Source of the DNA: Epiperipatus broadwayi
Taxonomy: Eukaryota > Onychophora > Udeonychophora > Euonychophora > Peripatidae
Assembly (NCBI GenBank): GCA_028023455.1
Contig: JAQFVV010006273.1
Span: 3,040,001-3,104,000 of the forward strand
DNA length: 64,000 nucleotides
Reading direction: 5' to 3'
Shown: positions 34,066 to 47,500 of the stretch, one piece after another
Layout of the letters: each line of letters begins with the position of its first letter
Numbering within the stretch: the first letter of the stretch is position 1
Position numbers and translations under genes: made by a program
The notes under the pieces: model-generated
What the model was told of the DNA's origin: nothing
What the model saw: the letters and a program-made list of their open reading frames with translations, nothing else
The model's database searches: none

Positions 34066-35579
34066 AATTTATTGAAAAATAAATCTTATTTAAAAATATT
34101 GCCTCCTAATTACAATGATATTTTACAAACCTCATATGTATTATTCAGTTTAAGGTAGTGATCGAGTGGCACCTTTTGAAATGTGTGATCCCAGTAAATA
34201 TTACATGATCACCATATAGAGAGCTTCCCCTGTTTAAATGTAGGATCCTAAAACCATTTCTGCAGTTGTTTTGTGCAAGGTATTTTTAATAATAATGTGG
34301 TATTATCTTTTTACATCTATTACTATTTCTATTTATAAAAATGATTTTTTTTTATGTCGTAATATTTTTTTACACATTTTACTAAACAGATTTTTTTTGG
34401 ATGTGGATTCAGGTTCATTATCCAGCTAAAAACTTGTAATTGGTCTATAATCCACACCACAATACAAATCTAAGGAAAACAGAATAAATAAAAAAAACAT
34501 GATTTTTTAAAAAGATATTTATGCACGTCAAAATATTTAATTCTTAAATTTCACGATGATATTTTTTAATGCAATTCTATTTCTTGTAATGAAACCTCTA
34601 TATTAAAGCCTAAAAATGTATCTATTGCAAAAAATCAAGTATTTGCTTTTTTATAGTTATCCAACATAACCTATGAATAAACAAATAAAGTTCAAGGCAA
34701 TTTAATACCTTCTAAAAATTTATCAAATAATCTAAGTATGAAATTTAAATTTTCTTTTTTAAAATAAATCCTGGCTAAATCCCTAATTGTTGAATTATAG
34801 ATATAGATAACTTAGTTATTAATAAGCCTTAAAAATAAAATAATGTAAATATTTTTGTATTTTTGTTAATGGAAAATGTAAACAACTTATGTGCAAGAGT
34901 TTCTGAATTAAAAATACCTAATGGATTTTTAACAATTTTATACTAATTAAATAAAAAATTTATATCAACTGTGTTATTTAAAATTGGCCTAACTTGATCA
35001 TTCTAATGAAATATAAATTTACATCAACAAGCAATGTAAGCATGAAAATTTAAAATATCAGATTATATATATATAATAAATTATAAGTATTACTGGAGGA
35101 ATAACACACACATAAAAAATTAAATAATAGTGTAAATATTTTATTATTAAAAAAATATGGTATAAGGAGGAACCAGAGGAAAAATTAATGGATGAAAAAG
35201 CAAACAAGTATCATTAAGAGTCTAAAAAGGAATGAGATGTACATGTTGTTAGAAGAGATGAAAATAGATGAAAAGTTGAATAAGATACTAAGAGATTATA
35301 AAAAACTTAGAAAAGAGAGCATGTGAGTGATGGCTGGATACATACAATATAGAAGTTTACTGGCCAGATGGGGAGAAATTAAGCTATAAATTAGGCATAT
35401 AGGGTTAAACTTGAAGAAACCTTCATTTTGTAGTGAATCAAAATAATTGAAAATGTTGTTGTATTTGCAATTTATTTTGCTAACTTCATAAGTCTCTAAT
35501 TTTTCAAGTTTCATATATTTTTAATATTAATCACTTGTATCATGCATGCAAAAAAAAAATCATCAAAAGATACATTATA
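34066..35579. other. AT-rich stretch without recognised gene
   Basis: Chance frames only, for example 35296-35514 on the minus strand. Short (TA)n runs. Confidence 0.5.
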
Positions 35580-35587
35580 CATTAATA

Positions 35588-36117
35588 CAGTGTTCTTTAA
35601 CCCTTGGTCCACAGCCCAGTGCCGGGCCACGAAACTTTTCTGCAGGTCTGCGTGTTAGACGGGCAGTAAAAAGTTTGTAATAATAAATAATAAGAGTTTA
35701 AACTTTTAATTAATATAGCCAATTTTTATTTATTTTTTCATCTCATTTTTACCCATTAAAAAAAAAAAGAAAACAGAACGAAAACAAAATCTAATCAATC
35801 ATTCATAAATTAATTTCTTTTTCTAGTTATCACAGATGTTTATGGGGGGGGGGGTAGAATTAAATTTTTTATTACTTTTCTAAAAAAAATTTAAAAAAAT
35901 GTTTTTTTTATTATATAAACTTCATATATATATAAAACTTTATCTTATATATTTAACATTGTTGTTTTGATCAGTTATAATAATTATGCTTATCTTTAAG
36001 AAAATTTATCTATAGACTTCTGCCGGTCTGCAAAATCTTATCCTTATTCTTGCTGGTCCGCGGAACCTTATCCTTATTTTTACCGGTCCGCAGGTGTGAA
36101 AAGGTTGAAGACAACTG
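35588..36117. mobile_element. non-autonomous hAT element, copy 2
   Basis: 530 bp, same family and orientation as 26735-27257. Termini are CAGTGTTCTTTAACCCTTGG and AAGGTTGAAGACAACTG. The 8-bp target duplication CATTAATA (35580-35587) versus CATTAACA (36118-36125) has one mismatch. The G-run in the middle (35844-35852) is shorter than in copy 1. Confidence 0.9.
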
Positions 36118-36125
36118 CATTAACA

Positions 36126-37460
36126 TTAACAGACAATTAGAATAAATATGAATTTAAAAATTTGTTTATTTTTTATTTTCTGATTTAATATTTATAGAAT
36201 TAAAAATAGTTTCCTTTACATCTTTCAACACACACTTCATATTACCAGGAGTTAAGTAAATTAAAAGTAAAGCTTTATGCTTGTTCTACTTTAACTGATA
36301 TGGGGGGAGATGAGTTAAAAGCGAATCAGGATATTCTTTAAAAAATAAAATAGATTTTTTGTTCATTAAAAAAGATTACTATGGAAAAAAATATTTTGAT
36401 AATATATTATTTTTCTTCTTTTTAATTTTCCTTATAAATATTTAAACAACATTAATAAAACGATTAATGAATAAGCAAAGTTATAATAGCATCAAATAAA
36501 ATACTCATCACTGTAATTATTAATTTGCCATTGACATTAATATAATTTCATTCACCACCCAAGGTAGATTATAAATTGATTTAAACAAGGCTAATGTTTC
36601 TAATCATACATAAATAAACTACTGTATATTGTAAAATTATCAGATACAATTTAACATGTTTTCTCACTTATTAAGCATAATACATTTATGGTGCAAAAAT
36701 ATTCACCCCGAATTTTAGAACAAACTCTTTCTTGCTTTAAATATCAAATAAGAAATTATTAGATTAAAACCTAGGCTACAAATTGACTTACAAATAGTTC
36801 ATAAATAATCATTGTGAATGATGTAGAAAAGTTTCTAAAAAAATTGAAATGGGTATTTTTACTAAAATAAATAGAAAGCATGATAGCCTAAATTGCATAC
36901 AATAAAAAACTTTTAATAATTTGGACTGAAGATGAAAGTAACTACAATTTTCTTTAAATCAAGTCATTATTCAGAATAACATTTTGTTTTATTTTTTAAC
37001 TCTGTGAATCTTTTTCAATTTTGTATATAAATGTTTAATTAATTGTATTACTAAAAAATATGACATCAGAAATAAAAACATATTAATAAAATAATATTAT
37101 GTAAATAAATAAATAACCTGAATGTTGATTGTTACTACATACATTTCTAAAAAATGCTTAATTCAATTAATAAGCTTCTCTTAATGGGGTGTGTGTGTGT
37201 GTCTAGTTTCCACTTTGCTGAATTAAATGATGCTTTTATACTTTTATAAATTGATAATATCATGTACATTGCTTTGGTGCAAGTTAAAAAGAAAGATTGT
37301 GATTTATCATTAGGATTTTTCTAATTTTGATACTTTCAAAATAAGACTTAACATCTGTACTTTTTAAACACACACACACACACACCCCCATATATATTAA
37401 TTCTTCATTATTATTTAAATTTATCTAGCTACTTACATTTATAGGATGCACTTTAAACTT
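36126..37460. other. AT-rich 3' flank of the ABCC gene
   Basis: No gene. On the minus strand AATAAA hexamers occur near 36985, about 475 bases past the stop codon, and could be the polyadenylation signal. A (GT)n run at 37186-37201 and a (CA)n run at 37366-37385 face each other as an inverted pair. Confidence 0.4.
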
Positions 37461-37598
37461 TTACAGATGAGTTACCACATTTTCATCAAAATTTTTCCGC
37501 TTAACAAATGGAAGGTGCAGTCCAGCATCAGCTACCATTTTTGAAAATAATGAATTATTTTGCAATAAAAGATTAGCAGGACTATCAAATTCCATAAC
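37461..37598 (-). CDS. ABCC terminal exon
   Basis: 45 codons plus TAA after a TTCTAG acceptor. It starts [18 protein letters not shown], keeps SKMVADAGL and ends ENVVTHL. Phase 0 at the upstream junction. Confidence 0.88.
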   Translation of the reverse strand, partial: VMEFDSPANLLLQNNSLFSKMVADAGLHLPFVKRKNFDENVVTHL

Positions 37599-38445
37599 CT
37601 AGAATATTAATATACATATGATGTGAACCAAGTAAACTGTGGAACTATTTCCATGTAAATAATGAAATATGTTTACCAATGGATGTTGTTAGAAAACAAC
37701 AATCTCCTAGTAACATCCACCTCTAAATATATTTTTAGTTATTACATGGAAATAACTCCACACTTTATTTTGTTTTCATTATAATAATTCTATGAAAATA
37801 TCTAATATATATACATATATATGTGTGTGTGAGAGAGAGAGTGTGTGCGTGTGTAATAATATTATAATTCAATGTCTGTATTTCTTCAAATCAATATACA
37901 TAATCTTATAATTAAATATATATATATATATAGAGAGAAAGATAATATCAAATACTGCTGTTACTACAGCAACTAAAATGAAATTAACAAAATGACAGTT
38001 ATGCCATCAGTAAATAAAATTATGCAAAAATATATAGTATTTATTAAAATATCTTTATGAGATGTTAAATGAAATTAAAAACTCTTATTTTATTGTATGA
38101 ACAAATAAGATTGGTTACAATTATAAGTACATAATTATAGTATTTTCACAGACTGCAAATGCGATAATATATGCTGTGTAAATTCATTTCATATATAACA
38201 GGTGTGCTAGTAGAAGATAATACCTTACACTTAAATTTATTTGTATATATATATATATCTGTATTCGTTTCACAATATATGTAATATATAAATCAATATA
38301 TATATATCAAAATACAGTGTCTCGTTTTGATTATTCAATGTTATATAGATGATAAAGACTACAAAGTGTATAGTCAAAAGTACTTCTAAAAGAATATAAT
38401 TTATATAAATTGTACTGTATTTTGATATATATATATATTGATTTG

Positions 38446-38514
<69 letters not shown>

Positions 38515-41500
38515 AACCTTCCAAAGGGTGACCAAGCAACCAATTAGTATAATGTAGATCTAAACACAGATTTAAATCAGTACAAGAATTCTAAAACATT
38601 AAATAAACATATAACATAAACTAAGTCCTCTTATAGATTAAATAAGTCCTCTCATTGGCTAATCACACTATAAAAATTACATTATTTTACAACATATGGA
38701 TAGACTGATGGTTGATTGATAATCCATTGTTACATTCTACAAACAATAATAAAGAATAGTAATAATAATCTCAGGTTCTTAAATAATAAATAATTCAGTT
38801 GTAAAGAATACTAACTTTGCAATGGTAATCTAAAACAATAAAACTAATTTAGGTTTTTTTAACTAAATAGTAGAAAATAGCAATGAGACTTATTTTCTTA
38901 ACATCTTATCAACACTTTCTTTTTTTGTAATAAAGTACAGGTTTATCTAAAGATGGGTTTAAAAATAATATCAGCCAGCAAAGATTAACTCTTATTTTTG
39001 ACCCTTATACCATTAATAAAGTAAGATGAAGTTTTCTTAAAATTTAAAAATAATTATCTAACTAAAGCAAAGCTAAAGTTATGCAGTAGGTGAAAGAAAT
39101 TTTGTTGTGCCAAACATAACTCTAAGTAATCTAACAACACAAAAATATCAATAAAGTAATCTTATATAAATTTAGTTTCATATATGATGGATTGCATGAA
39201 TTATATCAATGTGACAACTTGGAAATAATATGTACTCTTATATACATTTTAGATGCTTTTATTATTTAAATGAATTTTCTGATGTATGGATGTGACAGAT
39301 GAGAATGGACACAGAAATGTAATTGAAGAATAAAGTCAATATTTATCACAAAGACAAAATATATTTTCATTTAATCTACAGTTTAACAAAAGATAAATTA
39401 TTTACCACTACTATTTACAATAACATTAAAAAAACCTTTATATCAATTAATACATAATTTAGATATAATACACATAAATAAATAAAGAGATACCTCCTAC
39501 AGTTTGATTTTAATAATCAGTAATACATACTATGTTAAATTAGCACATCTGAATGTACTAATAATATAACTGTAGCTAATAATATAATAAAATATATTTA
39601 CATTGAAATTAATGTATAATTTCTTAATATATAATTAATAAGTTAAATGACAGAGTTCTATTATAGACAGTATGCACAAAAACATGGGACCTCTTATAAA
39701 TCTTATAAATACATAAAACAGCTATTAAATGATGTGATTTTTTTCTTATTAGTATTAAATAAAAATATTATTATGCAAGGTCATTGATTATATATTCTTT
39801 TTTTATATTTACTTTGCCCATTTATCCTCTTCTCTTTCATCATACTAAATTAATTTCATTGTCTTTAATTTCAGCATATTAGCATAATGCGATCATTGTA
39901 AAATAAAATAAAAAATATTCTGGGAATGGCCTTTTTGTGGAAAATTAATTTATTATTATTACTTGAAGACTGCAAATATTATCAGAATGTTTTTAATTAA
40001 ATTATCACTTCAAATTATAATAAATAATTAAGTAACTACAATATATCAAAAAATTATAACTATCAATTACAATAAAAACATTTAGTGTAGATACAATGAA
40101 AATTAATGTAGATTAAATAATAATCAGAATAATTTGTATCACCTTTCCATTCTGCATTACTAAAATCTTATCACAGTCCATTACAGTGTTGATGCGATGG
40201 GCAATTGTTAATATAGTACAATGTGAAAATTCATTTTTAATTATTCTTTGAATCACCGAGTCAGTTTCAGTATCAATTGAAGCAGTTGCCTCATCCAGCA
40301 AAAGAATCTAAAATAACATGAACAATAAATTGGGTTACAATTACAAACTATAAATTACATAAAACATAATTAGCAAAAGGAGTAATCAAATGTGTATTTA
40401 TTTAATATAAACAAGATTCAATTTTATTCTTATGTGATTACAGACATATATTTAAAATGTCTGTATTACATATGCATATTAAAAACATGTAGGTGCACGA
40501 GTAAAACAACAAATTTTAGTATCTGCTTAAAGTATTAGTCAAAATGATATGGATATAAAAGTTTAAATAAAAATTGGAAAAAATAATCAAGCCACAACAG
40601 GTATAAATAAAATTAAAATCATAAATGGGATATAAATAACAATGTTAAATTAAAAACATAACATGAAAAGCCAAAAACAATTAACAATATATCGGATTAT
40701 AAAAATTGGTGTAATAAAGTTAAAAATGAAACTGATGATTATTTGCTGAAAAAAATTAAATTATAGGAATTTATAAAAATTTAATTATTAAAAAAAAATG
40801 CAAATAAAAAATATAAAAAAATGGTAAAAAAAAATTAGGACTAATATCATAAATAACAAATGGAAAACATTCTTAGGGAAAAAAATATAGCAAAATTATA
40901 AAGACAAATAAAAAAAATAATATTTCAAAAATATAAAATAAAAATTTTGAAAATATGTTAAATATAGAAACAGAACTGATTTAAAAATTAAATTGGTAGG
41001 AAGAAACAAAGAAAGATTTAATATAAGTAAAATAGAAAAAAAATATTCACTTAAAAAAATGATTTAAAGAAAACAAATTAATAAATAAATAAATTTGATG
41101 TAGGAGATTAAAAAAATGTTTAAAAAAAGATAAATATTTTCTTAAAATAGTTATTATTTAAAGAAAAATAAATGCATAAATAAATTTGATGTAAGAGATA
41201 AAAAAAATCATTAAAGAAAAAATTATAATTACAGAAAAAATATTAATAAAAGCTTTTAAAAGATTGAGTTGGATTTTGGATTAGAGCAAATATCTATCTG
41301 CATTGTGGAATTATTTAGACATAATTATAAATGAAGGCTAATGGAAGATTAATGTTAATTTTTAGATAGGAAAAAAAGATTCTACAGATTTGGATAATTA
41401 CAGTCTGATAATAATAATATTAGGTCAATTTTTTTTTAAATTTGATATTCAAATAAATCTAAGATAACCAATTATAAAACATTAGAAAAAATACAGAAAG

Positions 41501-44500
41501 GATTAATAACATTTTGTCAATATCTCAGATTAAAGAACTATGCTAATATATTGAATATAAAAATATATTTAACTTTTTAGATATTAAATAACCATATATC
41601 CTATTAGAATGATTAGAAAATGTTAATGATTTAACTTTAATAAATAAAAGTGGGAAAAATATGCTTCAAAAAAATTGCTTTTTATCATCTATATTTTTTA
41701 TATTATATTTTAAAAATTGTTATAATAAATAAATATGAAATACCTAGACATAGATGTAATAAAAAAATACAGTATGTAAACATTAATTTTTACAAATGAT
41801 ATGATTCTCTTTATTAATGAAATAGAACAGAACACAAAAACACTTTACTTAAAATATATGGGGGGGGGGGGGAATGAGTGAAAATGGATACTAAATTTAA
41901 TATAGAAAACAGTCAAATATATTGATAATAAATAAATTAAAAAATAAAAAACTGAATGAATAATTGGCATATGCAGCATAAAAGTAATAGAATAATATGC
42001 TATTTGGGAACTAAAAATAATAATAAAGTAGATTAAACATTAGACTAGGGAGAAAAATTAATAATAAATTCAAAAATATATTAAAAAATTGATACTAGTT
42101 GCTAATAATAGATAAAATATAAATAGAATCTTAAGAAAAGAAAGAATTGTATCTAATCTTACTTATAAAAATGATGCAATGTACTACAAATATAAATTAT
42201 TGACAACTATGAATAAGATTCCAAAAGCATATATGCTATTAGAAAAAAAAAACAAATAATGAAATCATCATTTCATCTAAGAAATTCCAAAAGAAAATCA
42301 AAAATGCTGGCAAGATTAAAATGTATGGATAAAAAAGAGTTACGAAAATAATTTAGATTAATTGAAAAGAATCTCAGATTAATTCATTAAGGCACATATT
42401 AAACAATCAATTCATTTAAATGTATTTGTACAAAATCTGAGATGAATTATACTAAATGAATAATAAACATGCAATGTATTAGACATAGACATACAAATGG
42501 AACATAAAAATAGAAAGAAAAAAAACATAAAGAATATGTGATAATTAAATTACTAAAGTGATATAAAGATTAATATTGAAACTGAATATATTTATAGTAA
42601 TAGTTGAAAAAGTAAATTGTTATTTAAAGCTAGAATAAGAGTTTATAACTAAAGAAAAGAGAAAAGATTTAAATTTGGCAAGATTTATAAGGATATGGGA
42701 TTAAAATATCCAATATTTAATATAGAATATAACAATTTTAATAAAGAAAATCATGAAATTATTATATATATTGATATATGGTTTAGGTAGTTTATTAAAA
42801 ACTATAAACAAAAATAAAATGTACTAAAAGGCAGTATGTGCATATATATGTATACAAATGTAATGTTATTAAATAAACATACACTTTTTAAAATTGATGG
42901 AAATGATATATATATATTTGAAATAGAAGCATAATTTATATACTTGGAGTTTGAATGTATCGGTTATCAGAGATAGAATGGATAGGTGAAAAGAGCTTGA
43001 TAGTCTGTGTTCAAATCCCCATATACATATATATAGTGGTTTAATCATCTATTCTTTTTTTCCAGATATAATATTTCTGTCTTGGATTAATTATTTTGAA
43101 TTAATCAGAAAATATGTCACTCTCATTAGAAGTCATCCATTAATTGATATATCATTGTGTAAAATATAAATGCATCTTTATTTCATCTCATCCTTTAATT
43201 TATTTATTGGGAATATTATTTTCAATTTTATCTATTACGAACATTTTTTTCTAAAAACTTCAACATCTTATCAAATCTTAGTTCTATAATATATTTTATT
43301 ACCAAGGATGTTCTTCCAATAAACTCAATCATTATTGCACATCTTCAGAGAGACTTTGAGATAATCTTTATAATATCAGCTCAAAAAATGGCTTTCTGGA
43401 TTGATACTTAAATGATATAGGCAAATAAAAAATAGTTTTCATTAGTCAATAAAATAGCATTTTTATGCTCAACCTGTACTTTGAGACTCAAATATCATAT
43501 GATTTTTTTATTTATTTTTGAATGAAATATCATATGATTTTTTAAGCATCATGTAACCTCTTATGCTTTACACAAGATGTAAAAATAGAAACAAACTCCA
43601 TAAACAGTATATGAAAATCACAGTAATCAACAGATGCTAGAAGGTGTTTAAAATTTATATCTAGTATCTACATCCAATATTCCCATACTAGTTTCTAGCT
43701 TGTGGCTTTCATCAGTGAAGAGTCACAGACTAGAAACTAGGCTAGTGATATAAGGTAACTAAGACTAGATAGGGATTTTATGCATAAACCTTCTAGTATC
43801 CATTGATTACTATGGCTTGCACTGGGGGGAACTACTGTATAGAGTTTTCTACACTTATCATGGGAACTACTGTATAGAGTTTTCTACACTTATCACATGA
43901 CTTTTAGACAAAATAAGTATAAAATTTTTTTTTATTATATTTGAGTGATAAGTTTTTGATCTTACTATGCCTATTTAACAGTTAGACTAGTATTTAAGGC
44001 AATGATTTACAAAACAAACACAAATAAAAATTTAATTAAACACTGACTTAAGCAATATATATATATATAAAATTTATGAAATAATTAAACACTGACTTAA
44101 GCAATATATATATATATAAAATTTATGAAATTAGCAATTTTTTACTCATGTAAAAAAAACAAAAAATGATATTATCTATGGTAATATAAACAAGTCTTAT
44201 GATGTAATATAATATATGTGGCATGTTGTACTGAAATCCAGACTTAAATCCAAAGTCAAGTAGAGAATGTAAAGTATATAGCCAATCTTAGGTGGAGTAT
44301 GAGGGTTATTCTCTGAATTGGTTAGCTATTTGACTATGAAGAATCAAAACATTATTAAAATAAGATGCAATATTTGTCATGATTTATTTTATTTGTTTGA
44401 GTCAATGATACCATATGATTAATGTATTATTTTATATAAATTTGAATATTTTTTAAATGAAAAATTGTCTTCTACAGATTTTTGTTATGAAAATATATTT

Positions 44501-47500
44501 GCTGAAACCTAACTTTATGAAGCTACTAATATATATTTCAATAAGTTTATAAAGTAAAAATAATAAAAAAATGTCTAGAATGAAATTTTTTTATGAATTC
44601 CCAATCCTGATTTAAACCAATACTTTCAAGAGTAATAGAAATGGCAATTATTTCTTAACAATTTTGTCTAATAAAGTATATGTTGTGTATTTACCTACGA
44701 TTCGCGCGAAGGGGCAAACCACAATTAATTGATCAATAAAACTAAATTTAGTATTAGGGATTTATTATAAGTTATACAAACACACAACTATAATATATAT
44801 ATATATATAAGCTTAATTATAATTAATATATACAGAAATAAATGATCACGGAGTTCTTAAAATCTTTAAACACTTTTTCAATAATGTCTGACAATTACTT
44901 TCTTATTTAATGGATTGACTTTTCCACAATTACACTAAATAATTTTAAGTTCCCCAACATAAAACCTAAGAGCCATTTAGGCTTACATAAAACAAAATAA
45001 GATCAGGATGATCTACTTTAAATAATAGTCAGATTTATATATCTTCAGATTCCAAAACATCTGAGTTTATTTTCTAACAGATGTTAAATGGTTACCAATG
45101 TTACTTGTTGCAAGCATAGTAGCATTTCGCCAACACAAAGAAGAAAAAAAAGCATTTAACTCTACAATCCCAAGTTTTTATAGTCTTCAGTTTAACTGTT
45201 CTTTTATTGGAAATTTTCCATTTCTTAAAATTCCTCTGCAAAAGCATTTAATTAATTTCACTTTCCATATCTACTATTTTTGTATGATTTTATCTTTACT
45301 CTAATCAGTTCAAAATTTGTTCTTCCATTCTTATCATTCAGTCTGTAGAAAAATCTCTTAATTACATAACACTATTCATTTTCTTATATCTATAACTCAT
45401 TCCTAAAACAGTTTCCATTGTCATTAATTAGTACATTTAAATTTAACTTCTGAAGTATTCTTATTGTTATTTTTTATAATAAAATATTTATTGCAATTAA
45501 AATATTATAGTATAAACTAATGCAAATATTTTTACCATCACTAATATCACCTGACCTCTTATATGCTTCTAAAAGCATCTCCTAATCCATAGCTATTTAC
45601 AATAATTTTGAGTAAAATCAGTGGCCACCTTAGAGTATATAATGTTATAAAATACCCATCTTTAGATCAAATAGGTGCTTCATTATGAAGATTATGATTC
45701 AGAGCTGGATGCAATCAAAAAGTCATATTTTCTTCCTTTAATACCTTGATATTTTTTTTAAAAACCTAAAGTTTTAAATAAAGGTTAAATCACTTGAATA
45801 GTTATATAAATTTGGTAACAAATCAGTTTTAAACCGAGATCTCAAAAATATATGGAAACCGATCTGATATCAGGTCTGCATAGCTATGCAAGTATCTGGC
45901 TTTAAAACCTTAGGATTTTTTTTAATTTTCACCTATTCACTGACTGGTATAAAGAAATAAAAGGTAACTTATAGATGTGTACATGCATTAATTCCAGCTT
46001 TAAATCTAGTCTTCAATGATTATCTGTCTATGAATGCAGAATTTTACAGTACTATACATCTGATATCCATTGATTGTTCAATTTATAATAGGATGAAGAT
46101 AACTGCTCTTGGACAAATGTTGTTTTTTAACATTTTAATTCATGGATAAAGTAAAACAGTTTGCAATCAAGTACTGCAAGACAATGACTTCTCCAACGGT
46201 CTCCAATACAAGTATAGTGGAGAAATCAAATTTAGTAAATGAAAACAATAAGATTTGAACAGTTTTTCATTTTTGTTTATCTTCTAGCTAAGTATAGGTA
46301 AATACCAACCATCCCAATCAATATTAAATGAATAGTTGGTTTGGTTATTTGAAAAAAAAAAAAAAAACATAATATGCATATACATATATAATTTAATCTT
46401 TTCTTTCACATAACAAATTTATTTAGCTTTCTTATATACATATATATTCAATATTCAAGTCATTAAATTATTATTAATAATTTTTATTTTTAGTACCTTA
46501 TTATTTCTCAAGATGGCTCTTGCTAGACAAATAAGTTGACGTTGTCCAACTGAAAAATTTTCACCATCGCTTTCCACAATAGTTTCTAACATCTTATTTT
46601 CAGATTTAATCTTAAATAAGTAAAATCTATATATATATTATTTTAAACAAGATATGTTTAGCATAAATTTTAATCATAAAATACATGAAGTTTCATAACA
46701 TGATGTAATAAAGAATTAACCAAATAATATGCATCACATCATAATCATTGAATAATAATCGTTTTAAGGCAAGGGATTGTTCTCCAAAATAATATTGATT
46801 CAAGATAAAATGTAAACTTAAATAATTGCTTTTACTGTTAAAAACTGATGGCTAATTCCTATATTTCAAATATATTTCATTTGCATAAAACAATATATTA
46901 TATAGTCACTGTGAATAATAAATGCAATTAAAAACAAGAAATTAGTATGTAAAAACTGTATTAATCATATTTTACATCATAAGTAATATTAATTACTTTA
47001 AAAAAGAGTTATACCAATCCAATGTAAATTAGACATCGCTATTATAAGCCTGTTACATATAATTTACAAAAATAAATAGTTTAATGATGTTCCAAAATTT
47101 TATTATGATAAATTTTATGGAATTGGATAATAAAACAAATCTCATTCATTTAATAATATTATAAGTAATATTAAATAAATGAGGTTAGTTTATTTTCTTT
47201 TAAATTTTAAAAACACCATATGGTAATTTTAAAATTTTATAACATGTTTAGAACTTCAATATATTAACTACAATTTTTCTAAGAAAAAATTAAAGAGCAA
47301 ACTATAGATGGGTGTATGCTATATTCAGACTAGTGCTAAAATCCATAATTGATAGTAGAATGATTTTCACATATGAGGGTTAATAGCCAATAATCAACAA
47401 AACAATTGCTGACAAAGGATATTTCCTATTGCTTTATGTCTATGTATTATTTTGTACTAACATTATATTCTGTCCTTTTTTCCTTGCTATCTTCAATTAT

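Noticed and set aside
37186-37385. MITE bounded by facing (GT)n and (CA)n runs
   Set aside because: Apart from the dinucleotide runs and a few C/G bases, the inner flanks do not pair; probably two independent microsatellites.
45098-45304. 68-codon plus-strand frame in an ABCC intron
   Set aside because: No motif, AT-driven composition, antisense to the gene; treated as noise.
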